From contig OZ025214.1 in NCBI GenBank assembly GCA_964019055.1, positions 620,001 through 684,000 on the forward strand: 64,000 bases of DNA, read 5' to 3'. Shown piece by piece: positions 28,736 to 38,526 of the stretch. The stretch comes from Anthopleura xanthogrammica (taxonomy: Eukaryota > Cnidaria > Anthozoa > Actiniaria > Actiniidae). The number at the start of each line of letters is the position of its first letter. The first letter of the stretch is position 1. Position numbers and translations under genes: made by a program. Below the pieces are notes generated by a model that ran no database searches, was not told the origin of the DNA, and saw only the letters and a list, made by a program, of their open reading frames with translations.

Positions 28736-29478
28736 TTATTGGAATTTAATCACACAGTCTTTGTGCATTTAAACTTAGAAAGTTTAGGTAAATTTAATAT
28801 GGCCTTAATTGTTGAAGAAAAGGAATTATACTATTGTAAACAAATAGGTACCATTGATTTTATTTTTGCAGATAAAGCGACAAATATATTCTTTAACGAG
28901 AATTATCTTGTTCATGTAAGCGGATATTAAAATCTAGCCTAAAGCCACCGCACCGGTTATTATCTCTTTTCAATCATGTTTTTTCCAGAATGAGTATTGC
29001 GGAAATTTTTGCCAGCTTTTAATACGAATCCTTAACTGAACCAGATGGTTTATGAACTGACATCTGACACACTTGAGCACACAAACCCAGCACAATTTTT
29101 TCTATTTTCTCAATCTCGACAAGAAATTTCAAAATTTTCCTCGATTGTCTCATGGATTTACATTTGACGAAGAAATACATGTTAGTTAGATGACACATTC
29201 AATAAATATTATGTCAGCTGGATGAACTATAGTTGACACGAGCCCTGCAGGAAATCTTTCTTTTCATCAGTAATTCATCTATGTTTTCATCCTATAGACT
29301 TGAGCACGCCCATGTAATTTAGAATCGATTGAATCAAAAAATATCAACTGAGTGTTGATTGCACTAAGTTGAAGTTGAGAACCATTCCTTTCTTCCAAGC
29401 TGAGTATTCAGTACACCGAGTTTAATATTTCAAATGACTTATAATTTCAAGTTTTTCTGCAAGTAAATACTTCAAGAA

Positions 29479-30618
29479 ATGTCATTCTCGAATTCTACCG
29501 AATTGCAGAACAATAGCTCTACGCCAACGATAAAAACATACTTAAACTACGAAGGTGATGAAAGTTCAACTTGGAAACTGTTAAAGAGCGTAGCATTGGG
29601 TATTTTGACTATGATGTCCCTGGTTGGGAATTCGTTAGTTGTTGGGTCAGTCGTCAGGAACTGCAACAAGAGAATGAGGACAGTGAGCAACCTGCTGATA
29701 TTCAACACGAGTCTTTCGTATCTTCTCATTACCGTCGTCAACATGCCAGAATTGATTTACAACATCAATTCAACCAAACCCTTCCTCATCGCGGGAGAAG
29801 TTGGTTCGCACCTTTGCAGATTGAAGAACTTTGCTCCATTCTTATCAGTGTCTTTGGCGACCCAGAGTTTTGCGATCCTAGCCGTGGATAGATTCATAGC
29901 AGTATTCTACCCGTTGAGAAGAATAACCCATAAAACAGCTTACGTTCTTATTGCACTAACATGGGTGACATCTTTCGCATTTGGCTGGGTTTATCTTCAT
30001 GGTAGTGGCTTGATAACCATACCAAAGGTTGGTATCATGTGCGGCATTAACATCAGGAAGTCTTTCAATGATCTCAGAGGTCTCGTCACATATGTTTGGG
30101 TCGAGTTTTCCTTCTTCTTTATCTTTCCTCTAGTTTTGTCTAGTGGCTTATACACTGCAACAATCATCCGTCTATGGAGGCCAAAAATCAGTCGCACAAC
30201 CAGAGGACCTTTTGCAGTTCGTTTTTCAGACAACACCAACAAAAACGCCATCAAGATGTTGATAACTGTTTTAATCCTGTTCTCGATCGCTTGGCTTCCT
30301 TTATGGGTCTACACTGTGATTTGCCGCGGGAACTTCACGAACTTTCTTGGCCATCCACTCTGTAAATCAAGGCTTTTCATGTTTCTAATATATTTTATTG
30401 GTTACTCCCAAGGTGCCCTTGCTCCTTATATTTATCCTATATTCAGTCAGAACTTTCGAATGGGTTTTAAAGATTGTTTTTCATTTTTGAAGCGCTGTAA
30501 AATTGATATGGAAACAAATAACCGAGCGTCGGTGATGGAAATGAGAACCATGCCTACAAAAAATGGGACGTCTGACGGCCGTGGATTGCCTAATCTATCA
30601 TTTAATTTGACGTTATAG
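29479..30618 (+). CDS. Class A GPCR, peptide-receptor type, diverged copy 2
   Basis: Intronless, 379 aa. It is a clear paralogue of the receptor 2.7 kb upstream: both share NKRMRTVSN after TM1, VNMP after TM2, TQSFA.LA.DRF.AV at TM3, YVWVEF-type TM5 entry and LYTAT.I.LW in loop 3, with similar length and no introns, so this is a tandem duplication. Differences: the TM2 Asp (2.50) is replaced by Tyr81 (LSYLL against IADIL); the TM6 motif is AWLP instead of CWLP; TM7 reads APYIY, lacking the Asn of NPxxY. DRF is kept at 137-139. Loss of the Asp/Asn sodium-site pair suggests altered activation or constitutive/decoy behaviour. Ligand unknown. Confidence 0.93.
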   Translation: MSFSNSTELQNNSSTPTIKTYLNYEGDESSTWKLLKSVALGILTMMSLVGNSLVVGSVVRNCNKRMRTVSNLLIFNTSLSYLLITVVNMPELIYNINSTKPFLIAGEVGSHLCRLKNFAPFLSVSLATQSFAILAVDRFIAVFYPLRRITHKTAYVLIALTWVTSFAFGWVYLHGSGLITIPKVGIMCGINIRKSFNDLRGLVTYVWVEFSFFFIFPLVLSSGLYTATIIRLWRPKISRTTRGPFAVRFSDNTNKNAIKMLITVLILFSIAWLPLWVYTVICRGNFTNFLGHPLCKSRLFMFLIYFIGYSQGALAPYIYPIFSQNFRMGFKDCFSFLKRCKIDMETNNRASVMEMRTMPTKNGTSDGRGLPNLSFNLTL

Positions 30619-31181
30619 ATGAATGAAAACATGCTATAGAAAACAAACAAAAAGTCAAAGAGTGATAGGATGAAAAAAAAAAAAAGAAGAGAAAATAGAA
30701 TAGAAAAATTAGAAAAGTAAGCAAAATATCTGATTATTTCCTATTTAGCCTAGAAAAGTTCGTAAAAACTTATCAAATAACAATTTCTAAATTAAAAATT
30801 AGAAAAAAAATTGTACAGTTGTGTTGATTGGATCTTTAGTTGGTAAAACAAAGCTCAAACGTGCGCATGCTCAAATCACAAAATGCAAATAGTGATAACA
30901 ATATCTGTACTTTTCATACTATAAACTGTCAATTTTATTTTGCAAAACTCGAGTTCAAACCAGAAAAGAAAAGGAAAGGAAAAATAGACATACTTGGGCT
31001 ACCTGTGTACCGTATTTTTGGCGGGAGAATTAAACAAGCACGTGACTAGGCTGAAGAGTTTCTTCAGATCGAGGTTCTTGATGTCAGTCGCCATGTTTGA
31101 AGTTGATGAGGAAAGTTTAGGTTAAAAATACAAGGTTTTGTACCGTTAGATCTCGATAAAAACTTAATTAAAAGAACCAAA
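30619..31181. other. Spacer between GPCR copy 2 and PCGF
   Basis: Contains the 3' end region of the GPCR (A-rich at 30670-30720) and the presumed promoter and 5' UTR of the PCGF gene. No separate gene is supported. Confidence 0.4.
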
Positions 31182-34100
31182 ATGATGGAGGTAAGAACAA
31201 ACGTCGTTTCCATGTCAGTTTTAGATGAAATTTTCTTGAATTACTCGATCTAATGCGGCACATGGTGAAGAGAGTTTGTTATGATCGAATGTTAAAAATG
31301 TTTACAAAACACCTTACTCAATACGTTTTCACTTCAGATTATCATTCTTATTTTTATGGACTAGTATGTGATTTTCTTTCCTTTTAGAAGCGTCGTAAGA
31401 TCAGAGTAGCAGATCTTAACCCTCATCTTATCTGTAAGCTGTGTAAAGGGTACCTCGTCAATCCTGTAACCATCACTGAATGCATCCACACATGTGAGTT
31501 AGACCTCTAGATTCGTTCAAGATCTACCTTTTCCAATTCCTAATCATAGATATATTAAGCTGTATTACCTCGTGGTAGTGCTCATTTTGGCTGCAAGAAT
31601 CTAAGGCATTTTATTTATATTTTTTATGTTACCTTACCTTACATGTATATCCTGTTGATAAACAAAAAAAATATTGCTTAATGTCATTGAAGGTACTAAT
31701 CAAGTTAATAAACTTTATCCTGTTATTTTCAGTCTGTAAAAGTTGCCTTATTCGTCACATAAGTTTAGTAAACAGATGTCCGACATGTAACATAGTAATT
31801 CATGAAACCCAACCATTATATAACATTAGGTAGGTGATGTATTGAGAATTATACTAGGGCCGTGAAGCAGCCTGAAGATATAATTTAGATTATATGAACA
31901 GACAAAGTGAGAAATATAAATATCTGTTTAGTGCTTCAAACCACTCTTTTAATGCATAAGGGGCCCATGGGGTACCCTAATAAAAAAAAAGTCTCCCTAC
32001 CCCTAACCCCTTGTGCGCCTATATACATCATGGACCCATGATGCATCACTGGCTTTTTGACGCTATATATCACTAGTTATCATATATATTTTGAACAGAG
32101 TCTGTGAAATATAATATGTGCAGCTATTGACTTTGAATGAGGTTTTTTTGTAAATACTGTAAAACCCTAGTTATATGTATCCTGTTTATAAGCCCCCTGG
32201 TTATAAGTCCACTAGTCTGCTAACACAAATATCCTCCCTCGTAGCACTTCAGAATGCAGCTCGATTTGGAGGACAAAACAATAGGTTTCCAATTCTCAGG
32301 AGATTGAAATTCTTTTGTTTTGTCCTCCAAATTGAGCTGCTTTGACGATGCTCATACACAAGGGGTCTATGGAAGTATCAATGTATTTACTTTAAAAACA
32401 ATCCTCTATTCTGTGGATATCTCTATTAGCACTGAGACACCAGGCAGGGTCCCAAAGGTGTCTGATAGAGGTACCCATACACGCATCAAGAGTTCCGCGC
32501 TACTGCTCTAAGCCCATGCTCAGGGGATTAAAAAGTGGGATAAAATTTGTAAAATATGCTATATTTTAGTTGTATCTTTCTAGTCAAGTACGATTTTCAC
32601 TAAATATTCAAGATCGTGTACCGTTAAGCGAATTCTGAATCAAATATACCGAAAAAATGCATATTATACGAAATATAATCCCACTTTTTAATCCCCTGAG
32701 CATGCGCATTGAGCAGCAGTGCGGAACTCTTGATGCGTCTATTGTTAAAAAATCATTGCTAAGATAAAGCTATTTTTTAGGTTAGACAGAACAATGCAAG
32801 ATATAATAAACAAAATATTTCCAAGAATTGAGCAAGGTAAGGTAAAATGATTGATTATATTTAGAAGGTTTTCATCCAATCAATTTAAAACATTTGCACT
32901 AATCTTACAGATGAACAGAAAAGAGAGAGAAAATTCTACAAAACAAAAGGACTACCATATCCCCAGCCCAGACCTAGAGGTAAAAACAACTGTATTTTTC
33001 ATCATTTTTAAGCTCATTTTATTACATTTTCATGTTCCTAATTTACAAGGGATGGGGAGGGTCAGAGGAGGGTATATTGTGTAGTTCCAGAAAATATTCA
33101 TACCTTCCCCATGGAGGGGGATTGGAATTTCCAAGAGGTGGGGAGGGTCTGAGGAGGGTATATTGTGTAGTACCAGAAAATATTCATACCTTCCCCATCG
33201 AGGGACTGGAATTTCCAAGGGGTAGGGAGGATCTGAGGAGGTTACCAAAGGGCTGGTTGGATGTAAGGATGGCATTTCTATTAATTTCCTTGTGTATTTG
33301 GGGGATAGGAAGGAATAAATATATTCTAAGCTACTTATTATTATTTATAAATATTAATGATTGATGTAATTTTGATTAGTTTCTTCACCAAGTATTATGA
33401 AAGAACCAAAGCCAAGGGTAAAGCGAGTTAAAACACCATCCATACCAATAGTAAAGCCAATCAAACCCTCGCGTAACAAGATGACAGTTGTCAGACGTTT
33501 ACATCACTCTCAGGATCAGATATCATTACAACTAGAGCATACCAGGTGAGAAATATAGTACATCTTATCTAGTATAGACTGTTAGCAGTCCCTTTATTTT
33601 CCTTGGCCACTAGTTTTTGGTGTTTGCTTTGGATGATTTGGCTGTGCAAGGATTAGCAGCTAGTCTAATATCCCCAGGGGAGGGGTGTGGGGAGCTGTTG
33701 TTTGGCCAGTTTTTATACTCCAAGTTTTTGTGCTAATTTATACATATCTTTTAAGCAGCCAGTTGTCAAAGTACTGAAGAGGGTATTTTTGCATAAATTT
33801 ACACCTATATATATATATATTTATATATAGTGTTCAACCCATAGCAGGCAATTACAATTTCCCAAGTGTAAAGTAAAATATATCATGCTGTGAAAGTAGA
33901 GCTGCAACTTTACTGTTGTTCCTCTTAGATGTAACATAGTCTAACAAACATGGGTGATATCATTTCTTAGCATACATCAGAGCTATATATAAACAATTTT
34001 GTGCTGTGTATCTTTCAGAGAAGAGCTAGAACCAGAAGAACCATCCAGTGGAGTTGAAGTAAGGATAATATTATGTATACAAAACATATATACATGAAAC

Positions 34101-34421
34101 AATTGAAAATTGTTCAGCAAAATAAGAGAGTTTTGCTGAATAACTTCACTTTTTAATTTTATCTTTTTATCTTACAGCCACTACCAAAGAAGTTTATTCG
34201 TTGTTCAACTCATGTCACAATAGGACTATTACAGAGATTTATTGCTACAAAGTTAAGCCTGGAATCAGAAACTATGGTAAGAATCAAGGGTGAGGGTAGT
34301 GGTAGTGGTAGTGCACTGTCATCTCATCTCAGAGTTCTCTTACATCACATCACCGGTTGGCTCAGTTGGTTGAGCATCAAACTGCTGCCAGTGTGAATGA
34401 GGTTGCTGGTTTAATCCATAG

Positions 34422-34457
<36 letters not shown>

Positions 34458-35255
34458 AAAAGTGCTACCTTTGTAATTACATCTAAAAATGGTTAGACTT
34501 TAATGGCGGTCCTGTTTCTCCAAACTAACCATCACTAACCGTCACTAACCAATATCTGAGTGATGTAAAAGAACCACTGAGGACGTAAAGAATCCCTGGC
34601 AGTGACCATCCTCAGTGTCTACACCTCATACTAACCACTCCCATCAGAATGGAAGGATCTTGTTATTGTATTCAATAATAATTCATTTATTCATCCTTCA
34701 GATAGGAATATCACACAATGAAACAGAGATGGACAAGGATTTTACCTTGAAATACATCAGTGATAATCTACTGGAGGAGAAGGTAAGCATGTATTATGAA
34801 AAGATCAGATGAAGACCGATCTAAGTCAGGGTACGGCAAACCCTGGAATAACCTCTGGGCTGATCAAAGGTAGGGCAGGGCGTGTTAGGTTTTGCAGAGG
34901 GAGGTAAACCAGAAAAAATCCCCTCGAGTCAAGGGAGAGACCTAACAAACTCTACTCACATGTGATGCAGAGTCCAGGAATCGAACCCGAGACCCCAGAG
35001 GTGAGAGGCGAGTGTGCTACTGCCCAGAGGCCCCCCCCCCTCCCCCCGGGCTACTGTTACACCACTCTTGATGGTATCGAACAAGGGTAGTTGCGTCCTC
35101 TACAAAATTTTAGCTAAAAACCTAGAACACGACAGTTAAAACTTTTTTGAACAAGTTAAAAGTTATAATCAGTAGAATAATCAATGTGCCTGTTGTATTG
35201 TCAGGATCGTCTGTTCCCGTTAATGCTCCAGTACAAGGCAATGGAGCTGAAATAA
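31182..35255 (+). CDS. PCGF1: Polycomb group RING finger protein, PCGF1-like
   Basis: Ten exons join in frame: 31182-31190, 31388-31493, 31733-31829, 32781-32836, 32911-32979, 33380-33545, 34019-34058, 34178-34276, 34702-34782, 35205-35255; 257 aa. PCGF proteins pair with RING1 in nuclear PRC1 complexes that ubiquitinate histone H2A. Seen: a C3HC4 RING with Cys19, Cys22, Cys35, His37, Cys40, Cys43, Cys54 and Cys57. The following [19 protein letters not shown] matches vertebrate PCGF1 better than PCGF3/5 (IVIHQSHPL) as I recall them. A basic, proline-rich linker and a RAWUL-type ubiquitin-like C-terminal domain (about 165-257, FIRCSTHVT...LPLMLQY-like end) follow. The first coding exon is only nine bases. 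The C-terminal half is diverged, so the PCGF1 subtype is likely rather than certain. Confidence 0.9.
32256..32340. repeat. Hairpin element in PCGF intron 3
   Basis: gcagctcgatttggaggaca and tgtcctccaaattgagctgc are inverted copies about 35 bp apart. Half-copies of the same arm (cagctcaatttggaggac after cacgtgacgtcaaa) occur at 44513-44565 and, diverged, at 45843-45915. Confidence 0.8.
32481..32738. repeat. MITE with about 60 bp inverted ends in PCGF intron 3
   Basis: The left end starts acgcatcaagagttccgc and runs to aggggattaaaaagtggga; the right end is its inverted copy, closing gcggaactcttgatgcgt. The 258 bp element has no coding frame. The arms differ at only a few positions, so the insertion is fairly young. 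Confidence 0.9.
33051..33245. repeat. Tandem repeat, period about 86 bp, PCGF intron 5
   Basis: gggtatattgtgtagt recurs at 33070 and 33156, each followed by ccagaaaatattcatacc and preceded by a GGGGAGGGT-type block; a third partial unit ends near 33245. It creates open frames on both strands that are not genes. Confidence 0.85.
33806..33829. repeat. (TA)n microsatellite in PCGF intron 6
   Basis: A short run of TA dinucleotides. Confidence 0.8.
34354..34655 (+). repeat. tRNA-derived SINE, family C, in PCGF intron 8
   Basis: The head ggttggctcagttggttgag and the body actcagggtcttaaaataa match the copy at 5181-5550. The B-box is degraded (ctggtttaatcc), so this copy is probably no longer transcribed by Pol III. 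Confidence 0.85.
34813..35066 (-). repeat. tRNA-derived SINE, family A, in PCGF intron 9
   Basis: In reverse orientation it carries the tail unit (ctaagtcagggtac), cctaacaaactctactcac and the B-box (ggaatcgaacccgaga). A C-rich run (about 35030-35047) interrupts the tRNA-like head. Confidence 0.85.
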
Positions 35256-36265
35256 GCCGCCGAGCGAGATGGAACTGATGTTTGACGGTGGCGTTTTAGT
35301 CCAATATACAACTCCATCAGACATGAATGGACTGATCTGCTTGTATTGTATCCCTTAGTTGGAAATATTTCTCGTCTTTTGTCTTTTATCCGGCCAGCTC
35401 TGGACTGGTAAAACAGGTTTGGGATTGTTATAAGAACCAATAACGTCGAAGAGTCGATTGGACATAAAAATTCACAAACACAGCTTGTAAATGAAATGAT
35501 AAAAGAGAGCCTAGCAATGTCTGCTTTGTTAATATTTTACCCAGCCCAGCAAAGACGTGGAAGGTGGTTGAACAGAAATGTGAACGCGAAAGACGAGTAA
35601 TTCAATTATAAGCAACGTCGGTCAATATTCTGGTTCATCTTTTTGGGTGGTTTTTGAACAACTGAAAAACAATTGGAAACCCTTTTTGCCCATAATAAAA
35701 AGGATGATATACCAAATGATTAATTCATTAAACAGCATGGATTGGTCACAAGAATTTGGGGACAATAATGGAAAAATAAATAAAGCTATGCTTCAGAGGT
35801 CGTCTTAGGGTCGTCACGCAACGTTTCTCTATTAAGTGACGACCCTAAGAGCGTCTGCGTAGGAGGCTAAATACAATCCTGCCAATATTGTTATTTTTGA
35901 CAGCAACATTTTATGCATTACCAACTTTTCAGTGCTACTATTATTAGAGAAACGTCACGAAGGCCGGTCTAAAATACTGATAGAACGATTTATCTTGTTC
36001 TGACTTACTATTTCACGGTGAAGTAGTGTTAAATCACTTAGTATAGTACAGTATTTAGTATACTAAATATACATGGCTATATACACCACAGTTATTAATG
36101 CACTGATTCATTTGTATTGTACGAGGAGTATAGATGTCTGTCTAGCAGTTTGTCCTAAGGTCCTTCCATTATTTCTTCTGTCTTCTGTCTCTAGTTTATG
36201 ATATCTCCTACTTTGGTTGGTAAAGAAGTGTAGAAAAGTGAAATTGTTACACGAAAAATAGTTTC
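35256..36265. other. Spacer between PCGF and the deaminase pair
   Basis: PCGF 3' UTR region; a polyadenylation-type AATAAA is at 35775-35780, about 520 bp after the stop. A hairpin lies at 35802-35851 (gtcttagggtcgtcac against gtgacgaccctaaga), probably a MITE remnant. No other gene is supported. Confidence 0.45.
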
Positions 36266-37525
36266 TCACTCTTGTTTGTAGACAGTTAACCTGTTGCCTG
36301 GTTTCTCTAGTAGTTCATAAAAGTTCTTCTCGCTCTTCGGCGGATTTTTCTCGTTGTCGAAAGCTTTTTTCGACAAATAGAGGGCTTTGACTCGAGCATC
36401 GCACAACATTGGCAAGCATTCGTTACAGGGGATTTTATTCACAAATGCAGTCGCACCGTCAAGATTTCTTGTATTTCTGCGCATCAAGGCATTCTGTTCA
36501 GCGTGGATTACGTGTGGGTACTTATCAGGCCTGGGTTCTTCGTTTTCTTTAGCCTTTCCTAGACGTGGATGGTTAGCGTACAGTGCTTTGGAAGGGAAGC
36601 CATTCCAGCCGATAGCGACAATCTCGTCTTTGAGGACGATTACACAACCAGCGCCTCTGTTTGGGTCATCTGTTCGGTTGGACAGCATTTGAGCAAGGCG
36701 AGACAAATGGTTGGCAACATCCTGATCAAACTTATCTTCGCTCTCGTTTGTGGGATCTGGACCCTGTTGATCTCCAGCGCTCGTGCTGGCTTCACCATCC
36801 GTGTCTTCGTTGTCCCGGGAGCTACTTGGTTCTATTTTCCACTTCATTTGTTTATCTCCTGTTGCTAAGATGCCCGAATCAAACCATTTGAAAAACTTTC
36901 TCATATCTTCATCAACCTGTTCTTTGATTTCTCGATCAGAGTATTCATCCCAACCAACCTTACCTACTATTTTTTTCTTCCATTCCTCGTCCCATTCGAC
37001 CTTTGATGCGACGCTTTCGTCTTTTAATTCTCGGATTCCATATAGATTTTTTTTGTTTGCAGATTCAAGTTCTCCTAAATCACCATCTGTGATGTTTGGA
37101 ACATAGACCTCTCTGCTCACTGGACTTACTTTAAATAATGCATCAACGCTCTTGTTTTCTTCTTTGTCATCTTTTTCAGGCTTTAAAGGCAGGTAGAACA
37201 CTTTCTTGACGGCTGCTTGAACAAGCATCTTGACACAGTGAGCGCACGGTTGTCTTGATAGATATACGTAGCAACCTTCAACTTGATCTGGGTACTGGAG
37301 TAGTGCTCTGATCGCACCATGTACAACACCACCGTCTTTATTTCTGCTACAATCAACAGAGAGAACTCGATCGTTTGGTTGAACGAAGACTGCACCGACA
37401 ACTCTTTCTTCATCCGTTTCCTCCATGGCCCAGGGAGATTGTTCCATCCACAAGGCCGTCAACATGTACAAATCTTGTTTCTTGATTTGAGGTTTTCTTC
37501 TTCCGTGAGGTTGTTTGCTTGCCAT
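36266..37525 (-). CDS. CDADC1: CDADC1-like double cytidine/dCMP deaminase, catalytically intact copy
   Basis: Intronless, 419 aa. Two zinc-deaminase-type domains flank a charged linker. N-terminal domain (about 15-115): VVHGAIRALL, where the usual His-Ala-Glu is His-Gly-Ala (no catalytic Glu), followed by the zinc-binding PCAHC at 93-97. Vertebrate CDADC1 as I recall it also lacks that Glu, so this domain is probably structural. The linker (about 115-265) is acidic/basic and Trp-containing, with a WDE..KK segment. The C-terminal domain (about 265-415) has the full active site: HAEQNAL at 341-347 and PCNEC at 366-370, with IGWNGFP upstream, as in dCMP deaminases. CDADC1 of vertebrates has been reported to act on cytidine nucleotides (dCTP as I recall). 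The role here, nucleotide-pool control, is inferred. It is divergent and palindromic with the copy at 38527-39768. Confidence 0.92.
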   Translation of the reverse strand: MASKQPHGRRKPQIKKQDLYMLTALWMEQSPWAMEETDEERVVGAVFVQPNDRVLSVDCSRNKDGGVVHGAIRALLQYPDQVEGCYVYLSRQPCAHCVKMLVQAAVKKVFYLPLKPEKDDKEENKSVDALFKVSPVSREVYVPNITDGDLGELESANKKNLYGIRELKDESVASKVEWDEEWKKKIVGKVGWDEYSDREIKEQVDEDMRKFFKWFDSGILATGDKQMKWKIEPSSSRDNEDTDGEASTSAGDQQGPDPTNESEDKFDQDVANHLSRLAQMLSNRTDDPNRGAGCVIVLKDEIVAIGWNGFPSKALYANHPRLGKAKENEEPRPDKYPHVIHAEQNALMRRNTRNLDGATAFVNKIPCNECLPMLCDARVKALYLSKKAFDNEKNPPKSEKNFYELLEKPGNRLTVYKQE

Positions 37526-38526
37526 TTTCAGTCTACAGCTTCGCTAAATCGATTCCAGACGTTCGTTATCCTTACTTATTCTTCAATCGAATATACATCA
37601 TTTTACCTTAGAACAACGTGGCATTGGTTTAATCATGTGACTTGCTCATCCCACGTGGAGAATTTCTTTCAATTGCCGCGTTATTTCCAAGAAATGTTTC
37701 AATGATGGTGATTCTGTTTGCACCTGTTTCAATCCCGCGGTTTCAAGGCGCGTTTCGAGCTGCTCATTTGCATTTGGAAAAGACGTCGGGTAAAGTGTTT
37801 CCATTGACGACCGCCGAGTTCACCATTCATGTGTCAACGTTTTATTACAGAACCGTTCACATTTATTTATTTATTAACCTTCACCATAAACTTAACATAA
37901 CGAAAGAATAAACTAGAAAATATTTTAAAAAGTACTAAAAAGTTAAAATTATGGTGAGGTAATTTTCAGATTGCCTTTGGCTAAGCATTACAGCCATTAT
38001 TTATGTATTATTTGTATTTTTAATTTATGAATATAATATTATTTGACTTGCTCATTTGCAAGAAAAATTTAGATACTGCTGGTATTTAGAATTATGAAAT
38101 GTTTCCCGGGCAACCTCAGCTGTTTCGGCTAGTGTAGCTTTTGGCCACCTGTTTACGTCGACTTTTCTTGGAAGAGTCGGGGAGTGTTTCCATTGTCAGT
38201 AACTCTTTATTAGAGAACGCCACGTCTATGTGGTGAAAATTTGAATATTTTTAATCAGTCAATCGAGAGATTTTGTTCATTCTGGGGAAACGTTTGATTG
38301 AACAACAACTCAAAACGAATCTTGCGACATATATTCAGTGCATCTTGGAGAATCAAACAGAATCACCATCATTGAAACATATCTTGGAAATAACGCGGCA
38401 ATTGAAAGAAATTCTCCACGTGGGATGAACAAGTTATGATAAAACCGATGCCACGTCGGTCTAAGGTAACAAGGATATAACGATACGGAACGTCTGGAAT
38501 TGATTTAGCGAAGCTGTAGACTGAAA
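37526..38526. promoter_or_regulatory. Palindromic divergent promoter region of the deaminase pair
   Basis: The about 200 bp in front of each gene are inverted copies: 37526-37721 on one side and 38353-38526 on the other. Shared words include agcttcgctaaat beside the start codons, caattgaaagaaattctcc, the E-box-bearing tccacgtggga, and gaatcaccatcattgaaac. The plus-side arm lacks about 20 bp near the middle. The central spacer (about 37722-38352) is AT-rich and has no gene. The matching arms imply that both copies kept the same promoter elements. Confidence 0.8.

Noticed and set aside
33030..33364. Frames of 81-110 codons in PCGF intron 5
   Set aside because: Readings of the 86 bp tandem repeat on both strands.
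36387..37106. Plus-strand frames of 76-107 codons opposite the deaminase gene
   Set aside because: Antisense shadows of the minus-strand CDADC1-like gene; the mirror shadows at 38973-39471 repeat the pattern.
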